Assembly: GCF_030035675.1 (NCBI RefSeq)
Contig: NC_084499.1
Location: 18,932,739-18,996,738 of the forward strand
DNA length: 64,000 nt
DNA from: Rhineura floridana
Taxonomy: Eukaryota; Chordata; Lepidosauria; Squamata; Rhineuridae
Reading direction: 5' to 3'
The notes beneath the pieces are model-generated. The model did no database searches. It saw nothing but the letters and a program-made list of their open reading frames with translations, and was not told the origin of the DNA. A program made the translations under genes and the position numbers. Shown piece after piece: positions 57,013-64,000 of this stretch; the first letter of the stretch is position 1; every line of letters begins with the position of its first letter.

Positions 57013-57964
57013 ATAAATATCTTGCTCCCAGTTAAAAATCTCACCTCGCCTGGCAACTCAGTGGGTTCCCCTAAGCAAGCAACTCTTTCCCTCAAAATCA
57101 GCCCTCAGCGGGGTTTAAAGCACCACTGGCCTACTGTCCATGGTTGCCATCAGAATCGCCAGAACATCATATGTCGCAGGACTTTGGTCATTTGAAATGT
57201 GACAAGGAGAGCTCAGGATCACAATTAGGGGATCCTCAAAGAACCTGCTAGAGTGTTGGGGGGGGAGAGGGAAAAATAAATGTGTGGCATATCAAAACAG
57301 CCAAATGAATAAAAATTAACTGGCCATCCAAACTGGGCTTCACATGCAGGATCTAAGAGTCCTGTTCTCACCCAGTCATGAAAACAGATTGTATGCTTTG
57401 CCCAATGTTATTAAATTGGCACTCTCCGATTCGTGATTAATGGGGACGCCTCAAGACATTTCGTTGCTGTGGGGTGCAGCGGCCAATGGCCCCCCAAGTC
57501 AAAGCGCATAGTCATCCTGAACATGTGCAGCACTGGCTTTGGGAGGGACATTTTCTTCCCGAGCAACAGACACAGCAAACGCAGAATAAACACTCCCTGC
57601 CCACGCTTCCCAAAGGCCAAAGATGTGGGCCTCCAAAATACAAAGAACAAAGATGCAGCGGCGAGAGGTAAATCATTGCCACAAAGTACAACATAACCTA
57701 TGGATTTATGCACAGTTTGAACGCATGCACACAAACTTTGCTGTCTTAATCCACGCGGCATTGCTGGTGCAGCCCAATCCTATCTGTGTGGAGGTGTGAG
57801 GCTGAGGAGGGATGACTAGGGGAGCTAGTAATGCTGCCGCCGTCATCCGAGCATCGGCCACCTGAGGCAGACTCCTCCCTTTGCCTAATGGCAGGGCCGG
57901 CCATTAAATTATTTGTCGTTATCCTGCCATGCATTGTTCATGTCCCTCTTGAATTTAAGAACGT

Positions 57965-58170
57965 GAACATGTCAGAAAATAAGAAGAGCTCCGCAGGATC
58001 TAATCTGGCATCTAGTTCCCACAGTGGCCAACCGGATGCCCCGATGAGAGGCCCACAAACAGGGCCTGAGTGCCACAGCAGCTCTCCCCTGCAGTTCCCA
58101 GCACCTGGTATTCAGAAGCATAATGCCTCCGAGAGGGGAGGGAGAACACAGCCATCAGGGTTAATCAGCC
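57965..58170 (-). mobile_element. CR1-like 3' end
   Basis: 'gttcccacagtggccaaccg' to 'gggagggagaacacagccat'. Confidence 0.7.
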
Positions 58171-58876
58171 ACTGTATTCCCATCCAGAATCAAGAGGAAG
58201 CAAGATGCACACACAAATCACCCGGCATTCTCCAAACAGGGCAAGAGAGGAACCCAGGGAAATGGTACCCCAATTTTGGAATCCATCGTTCCACCTGGGA
58301 GCGAAAGAAAGTCCACTCATGTGCCAGCGCTCTGAGCCACAGAGACCGAATGTCCCCCCCTCCAATTGCCACTTCACTTCCATTGCCCTCTCTCAGAAGA
58401 GACAGTTTTCTTAAAAGGGGAGAGAGGTTAAAAGAGAAGCTCACCTTGAGTGCGCAGGCAGGAATCAAGCAAATTGCATAATTGCACTGCTCCCCGTGGC
58501 TCGACACGCAGCCCGATCCACAGGCTGGTTCGGTGGCCGCATTTGCGTTTTGAGCTGGCTAAGTCCTCATGGAAGCCCAATTGGGTCAAATTACAGCTTA
58601 GCAGGCTGGAAGGATAATTGTGCAGTTTGCACAGGAGAAGGCAGACGAGAGGCACAAGGTTCACGTGAGCCACATGGGAAACGGACAGGAGCCACATAAA
58701 TTCTATACACATTAAAGTATACATATAATATTTTTCTCTACGCCTTTCAGCTCTGGCAAAAATAGTGCACGCATGGTGCACATTCACACAAAGGCATGGT
58801 TGGGGAGACGCAGGAACAGACAGCGAACAATGCTCATTTGCCTGGTCAAGGCGCATCATCAAAGCAATGACCCTGC

Positions 58877-59028
58877 ACACACCATACATTTAAAGCACAT
58901 TCCCCTTCCCCAAAAGAATCCTGGGAAGTGTAGTTTCCTCCCCACAGGGTGACAATTCCCAGCACCTTTAACAAACTATAATTCCCAGGAGCAGTGTGCT
59001 TTAAATGTATGATGTGTACACAGCCTAA
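58877..59028. mobile_element. P4 palindromic element, short form
   Basis: Ends 'caccatacatttaaagcaca' and 'tgtgctttaaatgtatgatg' are nearly perfect inverted repeats. Confidence 0.85.
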
Positions 59029-59109
59029 ATCAGGAAACATACATTCATCTGAAGGATTACCCCGTCTATATGCATATAGATTGCCACCTATATATATGTA
59101 TACCGATAT

Positions 59110-59206
59110 AGTTTACTGCCCTGGGCTACTACTGGGAGGAAGAGCGGGATATAAATTTAATAAATAATAATAATAATAACAATAATAACAATAATAATAA
59201 TATCAC
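59110..59206 (+). mobile_element. LINE 3' tail with (AAT)n end
   Basis: 'ttactgccctgggctactac' then AATAAT repeats at 59160-59206. Confidence 0.65.
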
Positions 59207-59424
59207 AGAATGGCCTCACACCTCCCCACCCACATTATTCTTGAACCTTCTTCCCTTTAGTGCCTCTGATTAAACTTAGAGTGTAAGGACTCTGGGGCAG
59301 CGACTCGTCATGTCTGGCTTACGTTATTATTACAGAATTTTCATGTACTGTCATGTGCTTGGTATAGCATGCAAATAAGTGCATAAGGAGTGTTATCCAA
59401 GTGAAGAACAATGTCAGTGTAGGT

Positions 59425-59612
59425 ATGGAGGCAGCATGCTTCCAAAAACCAGTTTCTAGAAACCACAGAAGGGGAAAGTTGCTGATGCGCTCAGGTCCTG
59501 CTTGTGGGCTTCCCATAATAGGCATCTGGTTGGCCATTGTGAAAACAGGAGGCTGGACTTGATGGGCCACTGGCCTAATCCAGCAGGGCTGTTTTTATGT
59601 TCTTATGATACA
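59425..59612 (+). mobile_element. CR1-like 3' end
   Basis: 'ctggttggccattgtgaaaa' and 'gggccactggcctaatccag', ending 'tttttatgttcttatgat'. Confidence 0.85.
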
Positions 59613-61226
59613 CACACACACACTGATGAAGCCATGTAAATATTAAATAATCGCTCAAACTAGTTTACATTCTGCAACCTGACTTGACATCTACTTATAT
59701 TGACAAGACAATGCATGTAAGCCACCTGTTTGTGGTGTCCGTTTGCACCCCAGTCTCTATGCCACCATGTGACCGATCACAGTTCCTGATGTGCACCTTT
59801 CAAATCACATTAGACACAATCAGAAGCACAAGACAACAGATGCACAGGCTTGCGCTTCAGCAAACGTGCACTATTAGACAGAGAGGTCCCTCCGCGTCAC
59901 CAACTCATGTCCCTTATTAGAGTGGATGAGATTCTTCCCTCTAAGAGCAAGTGGAGGGTGCCGAACGAAATGGAGCCAAAAGAGCCAGGAATGGATGAGG
60001 CTTGCAGAGGTACAGGCACCTCTTAAAAAATAAAAACACTAAAAGGGCCACACTCCTCTCCAAACAGCCCAGTGAAGTTTGATAGCCATGGAAAACATAA
60101 CTATGGAAAAGAATAAAGGGAATGGAATATTCTGGTAAAGGGCATGGCTGGCCAACAGGCCTGAACAGGAGCACTCCTAAGAGGAGAAAATACCTTATGA
60201 CATTTTGTTGCAAGTCTTACTTGCAGCTAGATAATGCTCCCACACTCTTTCATTTCCACTCATCAACCCCTGTCTCTGTAACTATATACACCATGCATGT
60301 GCACGCGCGCACACACACAAATCCCTGTGCAGCCCGCCTGTAAGACACCTCAGCGTCCCACAAACGCCGACGATAGGGTAAGCCTGTGGCATCCGCTCCA
60401 GGTTTCAGTTGAAACTTTCAAGGAGGTGAATAGCAAGTGCCAGGGAGAAAGAACAAGGCCGGGCTGTTTCCTTCATAGCAGGCACCCAGCTGTCCTCCCT
60501 TGGAAACAGGATATTGAAGCCGATTGACCATTCGGTCTGATACTGCAGAGCTTTTCTTATACTCTTAAAATCGTGTACGCCTCTGGAAATGTATGCTCCA
60601 CACTCAAAGACACAGCAGGTTCCAATTCACATCCTCTCCAATACACCACACGCACACACAGCAGTTAGTTCATTGTTGACTCTGGACTTGTCTTCTCATC
60701 GCACTTCCTCTTTAATTGGTCATCTATATCATTCCACATACTTCCAAATATGATAAGCCAGCACTGCTGTATTTGGGGACCCTCCTGCTCATCCTGCTGA
60801 ATGGGGCCCCTGACCTCTGCCCCAAAGCCCTGGTCTGACACCACCACTGACCCGCACGCACCAAACATGCATCCCAGGAATGTACACGCTTTAGCTATCA
60901 TCTACCCAGATGCACTTATCACAGTGCCAGCAGGAGGATAGGTGTGCAATGCACAGACTCTAGGCAGTGCCCACATGCAGTGCACCCACAACTGTACCCA
61001 TCGGTCAAGCTCTGCGCCACCCAACCTCAGACGGAGAGGGCACTCTGTGGCCCAGATTCTAAAAGGACATATGTTGGCCTTCAGCTGCCAACTCGGAGAG
61101 GTGCATGCATGTTTGCAAGAGCAGGGACGTGTGAGTCTGGGACGCATCCACAGAATATTTGGAATTCCTGGGAAAGGATAAGCTAACCAGGACCCACAGG
61201 AGCACCAAGGTCCACATCAGTGGAAG

Positions 61227-61420
61227 AGAGAAGGGCCGCTGCTCAGTGACAGAGCACTTGCTTTGCATGCAGAAGGTCCCAGGGTCAGAGCCCAACATCT
61301 CCAGCTAGGACCAGAAGAGAACCATGTCTGAAATCCTGGAGAGCTGTTGCCAGTCAGTGTAGACAATACTGAGCTAGATGAGCCAAGAGTTTGACTTGGT
61401 TATAAGGCAGCTTCCTAGTG
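61227..61420 (+). mobile_element. SINE-A, full length
   Basis: 'gggccgctgctcagtgacag' to 'ggttataaggcagcttccta'. Confidence 0.85.
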
Positions 61421-61907
61421 ATACAGTTACATAAGGTTATACTCTAAATGCAATATTCTTACTGGGATCTCTCTTGTTCGATGGTAATATATATTACTGT
61501 ATGTTGCATTACGTGTGTTGGAGGGAACCCTACTCATTCTGCTGAGAGGGGCCCTGGATGTCTGTTATCCTAAAGACACGCCCTGATGGCCCCCAAGTTC
61601 TCCATATGTGCCTCTAAAAAAAAGCTCACTTTTACACATGTTCATGCCGCCGTGCTCATTTCTCCAGGGAGGTTCCCTGCCAAGGAGAGGACCTTTCGCC
61701 TGCTGTGCCCTAAGGACCACCCTAAATCGCTCCACCTTTTGCCAGTGGAACGAGATAACCCATCCATCATTAGCGGCGCCACTAGGGTAGGACTTGTAAG
61801 GCAGGTGACCGGGGGCCCGCTCAGCAGAGGGGCCCCACTCACATCAAAAATCACTCACCACATTTGGAAGTAAGCGCAGTTAATACATCGGCTAAACTCA
61901 GCAAGCA

Positions 61908-62062
61908 CGGGAAGCTGCTGTCTGCAGAGTCTAGCTCAGCATTTACACCGACTGGCAGCCGCTCCTCAGGACTCCACATAGGGTGTCTACCTGGTGATGC
62001 CTGGATTTGAACCTAGGACCTTCTGCCTGCAAAGCTACTGAGCTGCAGCCCTTCCATCAAAG
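61908..62062 (-). mobile_element. SINE-A
   Basis: 'acaccgactggcagccgctc' to 'gctactgagctgcagccctt'. Confidence 0.8.
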
Positions 62063-62099
62063 AGCACCCACGCATACATAGGCAAAGAGGCATGGAGTC

Positions 62100-62222
62100 C
62101 AGAGCCGAAAGGAGCCTGCTTGAGAGCTTCCCAGAGGCCTCTGGTTGGCCACCGTGAGAACACGACACCAGACTAGATGGGCCACTAGCCTGATCTGGCA
62201 GGGCTTTCCTTACATTCTTAGC
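62100..62222 (+). mobile_element. CR1-like 3' end
   Basis: 'tctggttggccaccgtgaga' and 'gggccactagcctgatctgg'. Confidence 0.8.
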
Positions 62223-63425
62223 TACTCAGCCACTGTGAGGCCCAGATGGTGGGCTAGATCCAAGCAGTGTTCTTCGGATGCTCACTGGACGCCGTGCACA
62301 TGCCCCTTTTTGTCTTCACAGACCTCACGTGTGGCGCATCTGCCCTTGACAGAGGCGCATGGGGGACACCCCAACGGGATGGAGGAGGAAAACTTTTACA
62401 AGCCTCTCTTTCTAAACCAGCCTGTGGCAGCCAACCTGGGAAAAAGTAGGTTGCAGGCCTGAGAAAAAGAGGGTTAAATGGTGTCCACCGCACTCCATAA
62501 GGCAATTTGTCACGCTGTTTAAAGTGATCCGCATTCATTCAAGGCGCTTGGAAAGAGAACCACTAATTCTAAATTCATTAGCCTTAGGAGAATGCTGTTG
62601 CCCGTTCAAGGCAGGCCTTGAATGCCCTCAGAAGCTTGTTTTAAAAGGCCCAGGAATTTCTCCGCACAAAATGGGGGAGGATTAGCTGGTTGACATCCCC
62701 TGAAAGGCGACAGAATGAGAGTTTTCATGGCAAATTAAGAAAGGAACAGTAATCTTCCAGGGGCGGAACGGGGAGTCACAGAGGTGCCCGGGGAGGAAAG
62801 AGATGGTCCCAGGGCTGATGAATGAGGACTAAGAACTTGAGACGTTTTAAAGAAAAGAAAAATGTGCGCCCAGCACCATCGCCCCTGCAAAAAAGTCCCC
62901 TTCTTCTCCCTCTCTCTCACCCTCCTTGCCCTTTTTAAGTTCTTGGTTTAAGTGGGAACTTTCTCCCCACCCCACCCCAGGTCAGGCCCAAGTTAACTAA
63001 ATGAATTTAAAATATCTCTTTCATCAGTCAACTGCTATTACATGCTTAATAAGACTTTAAATGCCGGAGGCTTTCAAAAGGCTTACGGGGGGGGGGGGGG
63101 CGAAAAGGAAAATCGAGGGAAAGGAATGGGGAAGTCAGAAACAGGGGGATGATTTAAATAATAATCTTTTTTTTTTTACAAAAAAAATAAGGCTGTGGGA
63201 AGGAGGTCAGACTATGTGTAGTTACACATCCAAAGGTGAGAGAGCAGACAAGCCAAAGGGCCGGGTGGTGGGCAGATTTAGGATGGGGTCTTGTGGATTT
63301 TTAGGGAGGATGGAGGGAGTGGGGGCTGAAGTATTTATTTTGCTTTGGGAGGGGGGCACAGAGGTGTTCTTGGACCCACTTTCTCTTTTTCTTTCAAGGT
63401 ATTTTATTCCAAGTATCTCCCAGGA

Positions 63426-63612
63426 CATAGGAGGCATACCCAGTCAGACCATTGGTCGGTCCAGCTCAGTGTTGTCTGCATTGACTGGCAGCGGCTCTCA
63501 CAGTTTCAGGCCAGAAGTCCCTCCCAGCCCTACCTGGAGATGCCTGCGGGGATTGAACCAGGAACCTTTTGCATGCCAAGCAGGCGCTCTGCCACTGAAC
63601 GACCGCCCCTCA
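63426..63612 (-). mobile_element. SINE-A, full length
   Basis: 'cccagtcagaccattggtcg' to 'ctctgccactgaacgaccgc'. Confidence 0.85.
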
Positions 63613-63649
63613 TCTAAAATAAACTAAGACTCAAGTCCTCATGATTCTG

Positions 63650-63736
63650 ACTAGAAGACAGAATCTGGGAAGGACTGAACCTGGGACCTTCAGCATGCAA
63701 GGTACACGCTCTGCCACTGAGCTATGGCCCCTTCCT
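63650..63736 (-). mobile_element. SINE-A, head half
   Basis: 'actgaacctgggaccttcag' to 'ctctgccactgagctatggc'. Confidence 0.8.
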
Positions 63737-64000
63737 GTTATTTCTGGGGTTGCAGAGAGCCACCGAAGACAAACGCTGCGGATCTTCTGCCCCCCTCCGC
63801 GCAAAATCTGCTGTGCGCATTTGCGGGGCTGGCCGAGGGGAAACAGAAGGTTGCTCCTGAAGAGCCAAGAGGGGTGGAGAGGCAAATATGGTGTTTGAGA
63901 AGTCCTGCGCGCCTTTGCAGTTAGAAAAGCGCCCCCTGAGAAACGCACCGGTGGTGTGCCAGAGAATAAAGAAAGATAATCCCCCCCAGCAAGACACAAG

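Noticed and set aside
57831-58481. A 216-codon plus-strand frame
   Set aside because: Its middle is an antisense CR1-like tail, and the rest has no protein-like features.

Overview
This is vertebrate nuclear DNA, almost certainly from a squamate reptile and probably a lizard. It has intron-split genes, CpG-rich promoters and a dense load of transposon copies. The squamate call rests on the repeats: two tRNA-derived SINE families (one resembling Sauria SINEs), L2-like and CR1-like LINE 3' ends, and many short palindromic DNA elements. The species cannot be named from this window.

Three host genes are present, all on the minus strand. Read in their own direction the order is PRDM12, EXOSC2, ABL1, which is the order I know for human 9q34.12, so this is a conserved syntenic block. 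(1) Positions 1-16643 lie inside the first intron of ABL1. Exon 1b, which starts the myristoylated isoform, is at 16644-16779, and a CpG-rich block at about 18590-18990 is a candidate upstream promoter. (2) Positions 18990-26788 are intergenic or EXOSC2 3' flank. They are mostly repeats, plus an unidentified protein-like fragment at 23721-24245. (3) EXOSC2 fills 26789-37211 with nine coding exons and 298 codons that assemble without a gap. Its fifth intron has minor-spliceosome (U12-type) signals. (4) Positions 37360-42919 are the PRDM12-EXOSC2 spacer, with a large GT/GA microsatellite. (5) PRDM12 coding exons 2-5 occupy 42920-55806. The exons encode most of the PR domain and three zinc fingers. 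Exon 1 was not found and probably lies beyond 64000. The C-terminus lacks the polyalanine tract of the human protein. A broken antisense copy of part of MAU2 lies in intron 3. (6) Positions 55807-64000 are the first intron of PRDM12, with many SINEs and a few stretches free of recognised repeats that could be regulatory.

The three genes do different jobs: ABL1 is a tyrosine kinase, EXOSC2 is a cap subunit of the RNA exosome, and PRDM12 is a sensory-neuron transcriptional regulator. They share position, not a pathway. I see no retrovirus, LTR element, CRISPR array or operon, and no tRNA gene other than tRNA-like SINE heads.

Repeat labels used below. SINE-A has a tRNA head around 'gtagctcagtggtagagc' and a tail around 'cagtgtagacaatactgag'. 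SINE-B has the head 'gccagtgtggtgtagtgg'. P1 to P6 are short palindromic, MITE-like families. P1 arms read 'cctttggccctccagatgtt', P2 arms 'gggttgtatccaa', P3 arms 'ggctgcaatcctat', P4 arms 'aatcctgggaactgtag' and P5 arms 'gcagtgaatccactcc'. P6 is a single copy. Repeat families were assigned from memory and from comparison between copies in this window, so repeat boundaries are good to about 5-20 bases.
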